Shown here in pieces: positions 42,741 through 52,502 of a stretch of 64,000 nt of DNA. How positions within the stretch are numbered: position 1 is the first letter of the stretch; the number at the start of each line of letters is the position of its first letter. The notes under the pieces are model-generated. The model did not search any database and was not told where the DNA came from. It was given only the letters and a program-made list of their open reading frames with translations. A program made the position numbers and the translations under genes. The DNA comes from JAJPHF01 sp035293805 (lineage in GTDB: Bacteria; Chloroflexota; UBA6077; JAJPHF01), in contig DATGMD010000086.1 of the NCBI GenBank assembly GCA_035293805.1, forward strand, positions 48,888-112,887, read 5' to 3'.

Positions 42741-45141
42741 GCAGGTGACGGCGCGCAACTGGCGGGCGTTCGACGCGGTGGCGATCGACCTGCGGCCGGG
42801 CCTGAACGTGCTGCTCGGGCCGAACGGCGCCGGCAAGACGTCGCTGCTGGAGGCGGCCGCCTTCGCCCTGGCCGGCGCGCCCGCGACGCTGTCCGACGCG
42901 AAGCAGATGGTGCGCGTCGACGGCCAGCCGGTCGACGTGGCGGTGGCCCTGGAGCTGGACGGCACGGGCTGGGAGGTCAGCCGCGCGCTGGGGGCGGCCG
43001 GGCACCAGGGCACGGCCGCGCTGCGCCGCGGCAACACGACGGCGGCCGAGGGCCGTGAGCGGGTGGCGGCCAAGCTGGAAGAGCTGCTGGGCGTGCCGTC
43101 CGACTTCTACCTGCGCATCCTGTACATGCCCGAGGGGGACGTGTACCGCTTCCTGACGAACCCGCCGCTGGCAGCGCTCGACGCGCACCTGCAGCGCGTG
43201 CTCGGGCTGGAGCAGTTGAAGCTGATCGATCAGGCGGCCGGCCGGGTCAAGCGCGAGATCGACCGCCAGCAGGCGAGCCTGACGCCATTGGCCGAGCAAG
43301 TGGCGCGGCGCGACCAGGCGCTGGCCGCGGGGCGCGCTCGTTGGAGCGGCGACCCGATCGAGCGGCGCGACTGGCTGGAGGATGAGTGTGAGCGCCTGAG
43401 CGCCGCGCGGGTGACGGCGGCGAGGGAGCGGCACGCGGCGGCTGACGCCATGCACGCCGTGGAGCGACGCCTGGCCGAGCTGGAGCAGGTCGACCGCGAG
43501 CTGGCGCCGCTGGCGGCGAGCGACCCGACCGGAGCATACCTGGCGGCGGTCGCCGCGTGCGGGCGGCTCGAGCTGGCCGTCAAGCGGCTGGACAGCGAGC
43601 TGGGCGAGGCGACGGCGCGGCAGAGGGCGCTGGGCGAGCAGCGCCGGGCGCTGGCCGCGCGCGGCCCCGCCGAGCTGGCCGCCGAGGACCCGTCGCTGGC
43701 GGCCCTGCTGGCCGAGACGGCGACGGCGGTCCAGGAGCTTGACGCCGCGCTGATGGCGGCGGGGGTGGAGCGCCAGGCGGCCGCCGAGCGGGCGCGGGCG
43801 CTGCGGGCGAGCGCGCCGGCGGACCTGGTGGCGGACGATGCGGCGCTGCGAGCGCGGCGCGACGAGCGCGCGGCGCGGCTGCGGGAGATCGACGCCGCGC
43901 TGGCGGGAGCCGCGGTCGAGCGGCAGCAGGTGCAGGAGAGCACGGCGTTCCTGACCGCCCACGCGCCGGGCGCCGGGACCGAGCCCACCTGTCCGGTGTG
44001 CCGCCAGCCGCTGCCGGAAGCCCTGCGCCAGCGGCTGCTGGCCGAGAACGGCGCGCGCGAGGTCGAGCTGGCGGAGCGCGTGGCGGCGCTGCAAGCCGAG
44101 CGCGCGGCGGCGGTGGCGGCCGAGCAGGCGGAGGCCGAGGCGTTGAAGCAGCGGCTGCTCGAGGAGAACGCCGCGCGAGCGGCGAAGGCCGAGGAGCGTG
44201 AGCGGGCGCTGCAGGCGGAGCGCCAGGCACGCGAGGACGCCGTGCGGACCGCCGCGGCCGCCGTGCGCCAGCGGCTGCTCGCCGCGCACGACGCGGACGC
44301 GCAGGCGCTGGGCGACCGGATCGCCGCGCTAAGCGCCGAACGGCAGACGGAACGGGCGGCGCTCGAGGCTGCCGAGGTCCGCGAGGGCGCCGCCTTGAAG
44401 GCGCGGCAGCGGCTGGACGCCCTAACGGCACGACGACAGGAGCTGCTGCCCGGGGAAGCGAGCCCGGACAGCCTGCGCGCCGAGCACGAGGAGCTGATCA
44501 AGAAGGAGGCCACGGCGCGCGAGCAGGAGGCGATGCTGGGCAAGGCGCTGGCCGAGGCGCAGGAGGAGCTGGCGACGCTGCACGGCTACCTGAACGTTGC
44601 CTCGATGGCGGGCCGCTCGCCGGAGGATCTCGCCGCCGCGCGGGTGGCGCTGGCGCGGCGGGAGCTGCTGGCCGACCTGTTCGCGGCGGCCACCAAGGCG
44701 ACGATAACGCGGCTACAGCGCGGCGCGCTCGCCGAAGCCTACGACGCGGTGGCGCGGGCCTGGGAGGAGTTCAGCGGCTGGGCCGGAGCGCGTCTGGAGC
44801 CGGACGCGAAGGGCAAGCGGCTGGCCGTGCGGCGCGACGGGCGCAGCCTAGAGCTGGCGCAGCTGAGCGGCGGCGAGCGCGCGGCGTTTCTGGCGCTGCT
44901 GCACGCTTACCTGGGCCGGCACTTCGGGCGCGGCGGCTTCCTGCTGCTGGACGAGCCGCTAGAGCACCTGGACGCGGCCAACGGCCGAAAGCTGTTGCAG
45001 CATCTCGTGCGGGCGTGCGCGGCGGGCACGCTGTCGCAGGTGGTGATCGCCACGGTGGAGGCGGACGTGGTCCGGGCGGCGATCCGCGACGGGGAGGCGC
45101 ACGTCATCACGCTGCCGCCGAGCGCGAACGGGCGGGCGTAG
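42733..45141 (+). CDS. Rad50/SbcC-like SMC-type ATPase with zinc hook
   Basis: 802 aa. N-terminal Walker A LLGPNGAGKTSLLEAAAFAL (about 30-49) and a Q-loop-like LRILYMPEGD; long Ala/Glu/Arg-rich coiled coil; zinc hook C420-P-V-C423 (TCPVCRQPL); returning coiled coil; signature LSGGERAAF near 711; Walker B FLLLDEPLEHLD near 735; D- and H-loops follow. It would bind DNA ends and tether them through the hook. It is shorter than typical SbcC (about 1000) and lacks an SbcD/Mre11 gene next door. Confidence 0.92.
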   Translation: MLKQVTARNWRAFDAVAIDLRPGLNVLLGPNGAGKTSLLEAAAFALAGAPATLSDAKQMVRVDGQPVDVAVALELDGTGWEVSRALGAAGHQGTAALRRGNTTAAEGRERVAAKLEELLGVPSDFYLRILYMPEGDVYRFLTNPPLAALDAHLQRVLGLEQLKLIDQAAGRVKREIDRQQASLTPLAEQVARRDQALAAGRARWSGDPIERRDWLEDECERLSAARVTAARERHAAADAMHAVERRLAELEQVDRELAPLAASDPTGAYLAAVAACGRLELAVKRLDSELGEATARQRALGEQRRALAARGPAELAAEDPSLAALLAETATAVQELDAALMAAGVERQAAAERARALRASAPADLVADDAALRARRDERAARLREIDAALAGAAVERQQVQESTAFLTAHAPGAGTEPTCPVCRQPLPEALRQRLLAENGAREVELAERVAALQAERAAAVAAEQAEAEALKQRLLEENAARAAKAEERERALQAERQAREDAVRTAAAAVRQRLLAAHDADAQALGDRIAALSAERQTERAALEAAEVREGAALKARQRLDALTARRQELLPGEASPDSLRAEHEELIKKEATAREQEAMLGKALAEAQEELATLHGYLNVASMAGRSPEDLAAARVALARRELLADLFAAATKATITRLQRGALAEAYDAVARAWEEFSGWAGARLEPDAKGKRLAVRRDGRSLELAQLSGGERAAFLALLHAYLGRHFGRGGFLLLDEPLEHLDAANGRKLLQHLVRACAAGTLSQVVIATVEADVVRAAIRDGEAHVITLPPSANGRA

Positions 45142-45273
45142 GCGAGGCCCTGCACCGCCGCGAGTGCGTGGTCGATCCGCGGCCGGCGTTGACACTCGCC
45201 CGCGGCCGCAGTACCCTCGCTTCGAGAGGGCCGGGCCGCCCGCAGTCAGGCCGCGGCCGGGGAGGAGCGCACG

Positions 45274-45744
45274 ATGCAGACGGAGGAGCGGGCGGGCGAG
45301 GCTCAGCGGGAGGCGCTACAGGCGCGAATGGCACGGCACCTGGTCCGCTTCACGGACGTGCAGCCGGATTGGTCGATCTTCACGAAGACCAAGCAGCCGG
45401 GGAACGAGCGCGCGGTGTTCCAGTACGTCGGCCCGAACGGCCACGGCACGATGGACGCCTGGGCGCTGCCGGCCGCGCACTTCGGCATCTATATGCTCTA
45501 CGTGCCGCCGGGCGGCGGCTCGCCGTACCACACGCACGCCCACGAGGAAGTGTTCACCGTGCTGGAGGGGCGGATGAGCTTCTACTGGGAGGAGGACGGC
45601 GCGGAGGCGGAGGTAGTGCTGGGGCCGAAGGACCTGGTGTACTGCCCGCCGAACCAGCGGCTAAAGTTCGTGAACACGGGCGTCGAGCCCGCCTGGATCC
45701 ACGTGGCGCTGGGCGGCGAAGCGGCGCCGCCGCAGTACGAGTAG
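45274..45744 (+). CDS. cupin domain protein
   Basis: 156 aa, GGGAGGAG RBS. Single conserved beta-barrel: IYMLYVPPGGGSPYHTHAHEEVFTVLEGRMSFYWEE (read in parts) supplies the HxHxHE metal motif; VLGPKDLVYCPPNQRLKFVNTG is the second half, where the metal-binding His is replaced by Arg/Lys. Possible dioxygenase, isomerase or binding role. Stands alone before a large palindrome. Confidence 0.85.
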   Translation: MQTEERAGEAQREALQARMARHLVRFTDVQPDWSIFTKTKQPGNERAVFQYVGPNGHGTMDAWALPAAHFGIYMLYVPPGGGSPYHTHAHEEVFTVLEGRMSFYWEEDGAEAEVVLGPKDLVYCPPNQRLKFVNTGVEPAWIHVALGGEAAPPQYE

Positions 45745-45750
45745 GCCGTG

Positions 45751-45802
45751 GGGGATAGGGGATAGGGAGTAGGGCCGGCCCTACTCCCTATCCCCTATCC
45801 CC
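45751..45802. terminator. 52-bp perfect palindrome between convergent genes
   Basis: 26-bp arms built from GGGGATAGGGGATAGGGAGTAGGG-type tandem words and their complement, 7 bp after the cupin stop and 15 bp before the Amt stop. Serves both strands as a terminator; the tandem GGGGATA words suggest expansion of a repeat. Confidence 0.8.
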
Positions 45803-45816
45803 TATTCCCCGCGGAG

Positions 45817-47067
<1,251 letters not shown>

Positions 47068-47308
47068 GGCCCACTCCCATCGTGTGTTGGCCTCACTGGC
47101 CTCACTGTAGGCGGGGGCCCGACAGGGGGGCATCGGACGGCTCATACGAAAATGCGCGACGCGGGATTGTGCAGCGTGCATGAGGAGGGTAGCAGGCTGT
47201 TGGCGAGGCTGGGGGACACCCCCAGACCCCCGAAGAGAGGAGATGTGGGAGGATGCCCCCCACGGCCCCCAGCTAGGGGAGCACTGCTGTGCCCCAGGGA
47301 CGAGGGGG
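47068..47308. other. gene-free stretch with GGGGGACACCCCC-type repeats
   Basis: Between two minus-strand genes: contains a GGGGGACACCCCCAGACCCCC inverted run and CCCCAGGGACGAGGGGG; no gene. It probably holds the Amt promoter, with no clear -10. Confidence 0.4.
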
Positions 47309-47680
47309 TTAGCTGGCGGGGTCGAGGGCGTCGGCGATCCAGCCGTGGACCTCGGCGCAGAGGGTGAGCTTGGAGCCGTTGCCACCCGGCGCGCCGGGGT
47401 CGTAGTTCCACAGGTTCATGAGCACGTTGCCCGTGCGGGTGCGCGCGACGGGGTTGCGCCAGTGGAGGCGGGCGCCGATGTGGCGGTGGTCCGCGAGGTG
47501 GTAGAGCACGAGGTGCTCCTCGCGGGGCTGCGCGGCTGGCCCCCACCGTAGGCGGGTGAACTCGACCCAGCGATACTCACCCAGCCCACCGCGATCGAAC
47601 AGCCGGAAGCCGCTGTTCACCAGGCTGGCTTCTACGTGAGCGACGACCTGGCGGAAGAGGAGGTCCTGCCGTCGTTCCAT
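47309..47680 (-). CDS. conserved-looking soluble protein, unknown
   Basis: 123 aa from ATG 47680 with GGGAG 9 nt upstream (a start at 47704 is possible). Mixed alpha/beta composition: RQDLLFRQVVAHVEASLVNSG, FDRGGLGEYRWVEFTR, EEHLVLYHLADHRHIGARLHW, NVLMNLWNYD. No signal, membrane helix or known motif. Confidence 0.6.
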   Translation of the reverse strand: MERRQDLLFRQVVAHVEASLVNSGFRLFDRGGLGEYRWVEFTRLRWGPAAQPREEHLVLYHLADHRHIGARLHWRNPVARTRTGNVLMNLWNYDPGAPGGNGSKLTLCAEVHGWIADALDPAS

Positions 47681-47867
47681 TTGTCGTTCTCCCAGGTAGA
47701 TCATCGGCAGGCGACGGCTGGCGGGACGAATAATCCGCGGGCGGTGGCGTTAAGGACCGGTGAATGCCACAGGGGCATGGGCCGCGGGGTGTGGCGGCCG
47801 CGCCCGCCGGACTACGGTTTCGCCGGACGGGCGAGGGGTGTATATTACGGGCACGGTAGGGGCATGG

Positions 47868-47906
47868 CCTCACCCCCAGCCCCTCTCCCGCGGGGTGAGA
47901 AGGGCA
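47868..47906. repeat. REP-like CCTCACCCCC..CTCTCCC repeat
   Basis: Copy of the dispersed family, between the unknown gene and the amidohydrolase; lies 27 bp after a TATATT box (47841-47846). Confidence 0.65.
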
Positions 47907-47971
47907 GCAAAAGCTTGTCGCACATACGTGGCGAGGGAGCGGGTCGGGGCGGGGCCGTGCAGGAGGCGGCG

Positions 47972-49135
47972 GTGGCGGACACGGGGTTGCTGTTGCGGGG
48001 CGGTCGGGTGGTGGACCCCGCCCAGGGGCTAGACGGCCTGCTGGACGTGCGGGTGCGGGACGGCCGTATCGAGGCGGTCGGCGCGGGGCTGGACGCGGTG
48101 GGCGCCGAGGTGCTGGACGTGACCGGGCTGCTGGTGGTGCCGGGGCTGATCGACGCGCACGTCCACTGCTTTCGCGGCTTCGGCGCGAACAGCATGGACC
48201 CCGACCTGCTCGGCGTGAGTCGGGGCGTGACGACCGTGGTGGACGCGGGCTCGTCGGGCCACAGCAGCTTCGGCCTGTTCCGCGAGCACATCATGGAGCG
48301 CGCGAAGACGCGCGTGCTGGCCTATGTGAACCTCTCGACGCTCGGCTCGGTGGTGAACCCGCAGTTCGCCAAGCTGGGCGACCCGCGGCTGATCGATCCC
48401 GAGGGCATCGCCCGGACCGCCGCCGAGCACCGCGACCGCCTGGTGGGCATGAAGTGGATGGCGACGGCGAGCGCGCTCGGGCCGCTCGGCCTGGAACCGC
48501 TACGGCGCGGCCGGGCGATCGCCGACGAGGTGGGGCTGCGGGTGCTGGTACACATCGGCGAGTCGTGGGGCGACGGGCCGACGCAGCCCATCGAGCAGGT
48601 GGTGGAGCTGCTGCGGCCGGACGACACGGTGACGCACATGTACACCGGGCACCGCGGCGGCCTGCTGGACGCGAACGGGCGGCTGGCGCCGGCGGTGCGC
48701 GAGGCGCGGGCGCGGGGCGTGCGCTTCGACATCGGGCACGGCGCGAACAACCTGAGCTTCGCGGTGGCGCAGCGCCTGCTCGACCAGGACTTCCCGCCCG
48801 ACGCCGTCTCGACCGACGCCAGTCACCTGAGCGTGCGGGGACCGGTGTACGACCTGCCGACCACGATGAGCAAGCTGCTGGGGCTGGGGCTGCCGCTCAG
48901 GGAGGTGGTAGCCATGGCCACGAGCCAGGCGGCCGACCTGCTGGGCCGTGCCGACGAGCTGGGCTCGCTGGCGGTGGGGCGGGTGGCCGACGTGTCGGTG
49001 CTGCGGCTGGAGGAGCGCGACTGGACGGCGCGCGACTCGCGCCGCGAGACGCTCACCGTGCGCCAGCAGCTCGTGCCGGTGTTCGCCGTGCGCGCCGGCG
49101 AGGTCATCTACCCGCGCCCGCCGGACGGACCGTAG
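47972..49135 (+). CDS. amidohydrolase/deacetylase-type metallohydrolase
   Basis: 387 aa from GTG 47972 with AGGAGG 6 nt upstream; the frame extends to 47636 only through repeat sequence. Amidohydrolase start LLLRGGRVVDPAQGLDG, metal site LIDAHVHCFRGFG, then TTVVDAGSSGHSSFGLF, KWMATASALGPLG (Lys that is commonly carbamylated), VLVHIGESWGD, THMYTGHRGG and STDASHLSVRG. Layout matches the dihydroorotase-related deacetylase group. Substrate unknown. Encoded 108 bp before a second metal hydrolase. Confidence 0.9.
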   Translation: MADTGLLLRGGRVVDPAQGLDGLLDVRVRDGRIEAVGAGLDAVGAEVLDVTGLLVVPGLIDAHVHCFRGFGANSMDPDLLGVSRGVTTVVDAGSSGHSSFGLFREHIMERAKTRVLAYVNLSTLGSVVNPQFAKLGDPRLIDPEGIARTAAEHRDRLVGMKWMATASALGPLGLEPLRRGRAIADEVGLRVLVHIGESWGDGPTQPIEQVVELLRPDDTVTHMYTGHRGGLLDANGRLAPAVREARARGVRFDIGHGANNLSFAVAQRLLDQDFPPDAVSTDASHLSVRGPVYDLPTTMSKLLGLGLPLREVVAMATSQAADLLGRADELGSLAVGRVADVSVLRLEERDWTARDSRRETLTVRQQLVPVFAVRAGEVIYPRPPDGP

Positions 49136-49205
49136 CGAGTGTTGGGTGCTGAGTAGGGACGCGGGCTGACCTTCCGATGGTGTCGGGGCGCTGCTTGCTG
49201 CGCCC
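49136..49205. repeat. GTGCTGAGTAG and GGGGCGCTGCTTGCTGCGCCC repeats
   Basis: Two dispersed words: the CTGAGTGCTGAG type (also 21501-21533, 23511-23527) and the GGGGCGCCGCTTGCTGCGCC type (also 34082-34110). Confidence 0.5.
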
Positions 49206-49243
49206 TGTTGAGCAGCCAGCTGTTGTGCAAAGAGAGGGAGCAC

Positions 49244-50281
49244 ATGCAGACGATCGAGGCGAGCAACCCCGCGGTGGCGGCGCCGCCGGACCCGACGAAG
49301 GCGCGCTACGTCAAGTCGTACGCTATCCGTCGCGCCTATTCCGAGGAGGTTCAGTGCCCGCCGAACGTGCCGGGCGTGAAGGATGCGATCGACATCCACT
49401 GCCACGCGCACGAGGGGCAGCAGGACGCGCTTACCCTGGCGCAGCACGCCTCGAAGCAGGGCATGCGGGGCATTCTGTACAAGACGATCGTCGGGCGCGC
49501 GAATCCGGTGGCCGCCGTGCAGCGGGTGCAGGAGGCGCTGCACCGCTGGTGCGACGTGGAGGGTGTCGAGCCCATCCAGTGCTGGGCCGGCTACAACGTG
49601 GCGCCGACCGGCAAGCCGCCGTCGGCCGCGGCGACGCGCGAGCAGCTCGAGGCGGGCGTGGTGGGCGTGTGGATGCCGGTGGCGATGCACGCGAACACGC
49701 TGCACCAGGTGGGTGGCAAGCCGATCTGGTGGGGCGAGTCGAAGAACCCGTACGAGCAGGTGCCGCCGATGCCGTGGGACGAGGCGCTGCGGATCGGCCA
49801 CTACCTGCTGGACGAGCACGGCAAGCTGAAGCCGGAGATCCGCGAGATCATCCACATGGTGGCCGACTACGGCCGGACGCTGTTCTTCGCCCACGCTACC
49901 CACGCCGAGGTCTTCGCCATGGCCGAGGAGGGCAACAAGGTAGGCCTCAAGCAGATGGTGTCTGACCACCCGTTCAGCCCGTTCGTGGACCTGAGCGTGG
50001 AGCAGATGCAGGAGCTGGTGGGGTTCGGCGCCACGATGAACTTCACGTATGACGAGCTATCGCCGCTGCTGGGCGTGGACCCGTTCCGCATGTACCAGGC
50101 GATCCGAGCCGTGGGGCCGGAGCACTGCACGCTGTCGAGCGACGCGGGTGAGCCGCTGTTCCCGAACTCGGTGGAGTGCATGCGGCTGATGCGGGGCTAC
50201 ATGCGGGCTTTCGGGCTGACCGAGGACGAGCTGAAGCTGGTGACGACGACCAACCCGGCGCGCCTCTGCGGCGACGCCTGA
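49244..50281 (+). CDS. amidohydrolase-type metal hydrolase (DUF6282-like)
   Basis: 345 aa; ATG 49244 has GGGAG just upstream. Metal motif AIDIHCHAHEGQ near 50, then GMRGILYKTIVGRAN, QCWAGYNV, GVWMPVAMHANTLHQ, LFFAHATHAEVFAMAEEG and SSDAGEPLFPNS near the end supply His and Asp ligands of a TIM-barrel hydrolase. Likely acts with the preceding amidohydrolase in one catabolic pathway. Ends with a 31-bp hairpin 60 bp downstream. Confidence 0.85.
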   Translation: MQTIEASNPAVAAPPDPTKARYVKSYAIRRAYSEEVQCPPNVPGVKDAIDIHCHAHEGQQDALTLAQHASKQGMRGILYKTIVGRANPVAAVQRVQEALHRWCDVEGVEPIQCWAGYNVAPTGKPPSAAATREQLEAGVVGVWMPVAMHANTLHQVGGKPIWWGESKNPYEQVPPMPWDEALRIGHYLLDEHGKLKPEIREIIHMVADYGRTLFFAHATHAEVFAMAEEGNKVGLKQMVSDHPFSPFVDLSVEQMQELVGFGATMNFTYDELSPLLGVDPFRMYQAIRAVGPEHCTLSSDAGEPLFPNSVECMRLMRGYMRAFGLTEDELKLVTTTNPARLCGDA

Positions 50282-50340
50282 CGCGCCCCCGGGAGGCGCC
50301 GGCCCTCCGCCCGGCGAGGGAGGCCTGTCGCGGTGATCGG

Positions 50341-50406
50341 CCAAGCGCACACGCTACAGGGAGCAGGTCTCCGACGAGACCTGCTCCCTGTAGCGTGTGC
50401 GCTTGG
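50341..50406 (+). terminator. 31-bp perfect hairpin after the metal hydrolase gene
   Basis: Arms of 31 bp (CCAAGCGCACACGCTACAGG..) with a 4-nt loop CGAC, 60 bp after the stop. No U-tract. Longest perfect stem of the window. Confidence 0.8.
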
Positions 50407-50807
50407 AGCTTGGGATTAGCGCGAAGCGTCGTCGGTGGGTCCCCCCTCTCCTGGCGCGACGACGGGTACTAGTCTTGCCAAGGCGGTTGTCTTCGGCCAT
50501 CCCCGGTTCGGCGCCTTCACCGGCTCGGCGGCGTGTATAAGGGCGCGGTCATGCCGCTGTACGTCGCGGTGCTGGTGTACGGACCGTATGCTTGCAGAAG
50601 AACCCCCGAGTTGGCGGGAGGCTGCAACAGGGGATCGGGATGCTGCCAGAGCTTCATGGGGTCATCTCCCTACTTGGTGTGACTGTCGGCGTTCCGAGGT
50701 TGATGCTTGCTGACGCTGCCTCGCGGCGATCGGTGGTCGGTCATCCTCCCGTGTTGGGAGGGTTCTGCCATGGGAGCGACGTGGCCCCGTAGGGGAGAAT
50801 GCCTGCA
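50407..50807. other. gene-free stretch, no supportable gene
   Basis: Two short plus-strand frames (50435-50713, 50592-50792) lack ribosome binding sites and overlap each other. CCTCCCGTGTTGGGAGGG near 50743 is a small hairpin. Composition is less GC-rich than flanks; origin unclear. Confidence 0.5.
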
Positions 50808-51104
50808 TCAGACCAGTGCGGACAGGTCGTGCCCGCAGGCGCCGCAGTAGCGCGCGCCCAGGGCCGCTGGGGACTGACAGCGGCCGCAGCGTGTGGCGTC
50901 GGCCGCGCCCACCGAGGTTGGCGCGAACGCCATCTGGCTTGCGCCCTGGGAGCCCCGGCCGGCCTCGTTGGCCGAACGCTTGAACTCGCGGAACCCTGTA
51001 CCCAGCGCGCTGCCGACTTCCGGCAGCTTGCCCGGGCCCACGAAGATGAGCACGACGATCAGGATGACCACCAGATGGCCGGGCTGGAGTAGGCCACTAC
51101 CCAC
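50808..51104 (-). CDS. TatA/E-like protein with C-terminal zinc ribbon
   Basis: 98 aa from GTG 51104, AGGAG 10 nt upstream. TatA layout: one N-terminal helix HLVVILIVVLIFVGPGKLPEVG with the FG/FVGP-K-LPE turn, then the amphipathic helix GTGFREFKRSANEAG. The tail then adds CGRCQSPAALGARYCGACG, a zinc ribbon (C-x2-C-x10-C-x2-C) not usual in TatA. Overlaps the stop of a secreted protein gene by 8 nt. It would help form the twin-arginine translocation pore; the ribbon may bind a partner. Confidence 0.85.
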   Translation of the reverse strand: MGSGLLQPGHLVVILIVVLIFVGPGKLPEVGSALGTGFREFKRSANEAGRGSQGASQMAFAPTSVGAADATRCGRCQSPAALGARYCGACGHDLSALV

Positions 51105-51576
51105 GGTTCATCACTCCTCGCACGTCGTAAGCAATTGCGTGCTGCTCCGAACTCGCGGACGCTCGGCAGGTCCGGAGCGCGCGGGGCGGTGGCCCGTTGT
51201 CCGCCGGCTCCACGGGCATCCCCGTTGGGGGCTCGGACGCTGGCTGCTGCTGCCAGAGCTGCTGGCGCTCTCGCGCGAGCCGTTGGCGGGTTAGCTCCAG
51301 CCCCTGGTGTAGCCGGTCCACGAGATTCGGCTGGATCCGCGGCGCCATTTCTTCCACCTGTCGCTCATCGCGGCTAAGCTGGTCCTCCCGGCGCAGCAAT
51401 GACTGCCACTGCTGCTGCCAGGCCGATGGTTCCGGCGCCGCAGGCGCCTCGGCCACCGGCGATGGCGACTGGGCGGAGGCTTGCACTGGCTCGGCGCTGA
51501 ACCAGCCAGGACCGACTACTCCCACGCCGAGGGCGACGACCCCGGCCAGGACAACGCTCGCCTGAATGCGTGACAT
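51097..51576 (-). CDS. secreted coiled-coil protein upstream of tatA-like gene
   Basis: 159 aa, perfect Shine-Dalgarno AAAGGAGGAG. Signal peptide MSRIQASVVLAGVVALGVGV, cleavage near VQA-SA. Mature part: Pro/Ala linker, then charged Gln/Arg helix (QQQWQSLLRREDQLSRDERQ, LHQGLELTRQRLARERQQLW). Its end overlaps the TatA-like start, so the two are coupled. Function unknown. Confidence 0.75.
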   Translation of the reverse strand: MSRIQASVVLAGVVALGVGVVGPGWFSAEPVQASAQSPSPVAEAPAAPEPSAWQQQWQSLLRREDQLSRDERQVEEMAPRIQPNLVDRLHQGLELTRQRLARERQQLWQQQPASEPPTGMPVEPADNGPPPRALRTCRASASSEQHAIAYDVRGVMNRG

Positions 51577-51693
51577 CGCTCCTCCTTTGAAGCTGAAGCC
51601 GCTACCGTATCGACCTCAACCCCGGGCGCTAAGACGCGGCGGGTGCGGTCGCCAACGGCGCTGACCGCTCCCGCCGCGACGGTCCGCCGCTGG

Positions 51694-52056
51694 TCAGCAG
51701 CTCGTCCAGTCGCGGAGCGCGCAGCCGCCGCCGCCGTCGGTCCACTGGCTGTTGACGACGAAATGGAGCGCGCCGGGGGCGCCCTCACGCGGCCACGACG
51801 CGCCCGCGCTCCCGGCCTCGGGGGGGTCAGCATCGTCCCGCGAGGCAGTCGGGAGCGGGACCCCGGCGGGGGCCGCCCGCATCCCCTGCGACAGCAGGCG
51901 CGCGCCGCCGTTGTCGGGAGGCGCGGGGGCCGGCGGGCCACCTAGCAGGAACTCGGGGGGTACCACAGGGTCGGGATAGTCGACCGCACCGGCGGCGCTG
52001 GCGCTGCCGAGCGTCAGCGCGCTACACAGGACGGCGGCTGCGAGTACACGCAACAT
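51694..52056 (-). CDS. small secreted Pro-rich protein, unknown
   Basis: 120 aa, RBS GGAGGTG. Signal peptide MLRVLAAAVLCSALTLGSAS with cleavage near ASA-AG. Mature region begins DYPDPVVPPEFLLGG, is Pro/Gly-rich and ends CALRDWTSC, giving two C-terminal Cys that may form a disulfide. No family recognised. Confidence 0.65.
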   Translation of the reverse strand: MLRVLAAAVLCSALTLGSASAAGAVDYPDPVVPPEFLLGGPPAPAPPDNGGARLLSQGMRAAPAGVPLPTASRDDADPPEAGSAGASWPREGAPGALHFVVNSQWTDGGGGCALRDWTSC

Positions 52057-52093
52057 CGGACACCTCCGGGGCAGACTCGGCTGCCCGTCGAAC

Positions 52094-52366
52094 TTAGCTT
52101 GCCGCGGCGCGGCTGGCCTTCGGCGGCCGCCCGCGCCGCGGCGCCGTGAACTCCAGAACTGGCGACTCGACGACGGGGTTGATCTCGTCGAGAAAGATCG
52201 GTCCTCGGCAGCGCAGGCAGCGGAGCGGGCGCACCGGGCCCTGCGTGGAGCGGCGTGCGCCGTGGGTCTCCGTAAACACCCCGTGGTCGGGCTGGCTTGG
52301 CAGCCAGACCCAGGTGCCCGAGACGTGGCCGCAGTGATAGCAGTGCACTTCTGCCTGCAGTCGCAT
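52094..52366 (-). CDS. zinc-ribbon protein with C-terminal AT-hook
   Basis: 90 aa, RBS AAGGAGGAG. Cys pairs CYHCG near residue 9 and CLRCRG near residue 50 form a zinc ribbon; the tail has RRGRPPKASRA, an AT-hook (GRP core). It is probably a DNA- or RNA-associated protein. It lies 37 bp upstream of the secreted protein gene on the same strand. Confidence 0.75.
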   Translation of the reverse strand: MRLQAEVHCYHCGHVSGTWVWLPSQPDHGVFTETHGARRSTQGPVRPLRCLRCRGPIFLDEINPVVESPVLEFTAPRRGRPPKASRAAAS

Positions 52367-52502
52367 GCTCTCCTCCTTCCGAATCTCGGCCGCTGGCCGA
52401 CAGCTCGCGCCGTGGACCGCCTCTCACGCGGGTACGATTCCTTGGTCCGCGTGCCCGGCGGCTCATGGCGCGCGGCGTAGACGACGGTTTCCGCCTCCGC
52501 CA

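Noticed and set aside
50435..50792. two small plus-strand ORFs
   Set aside because: Overlap in different frames and lack ribosome binding sites.
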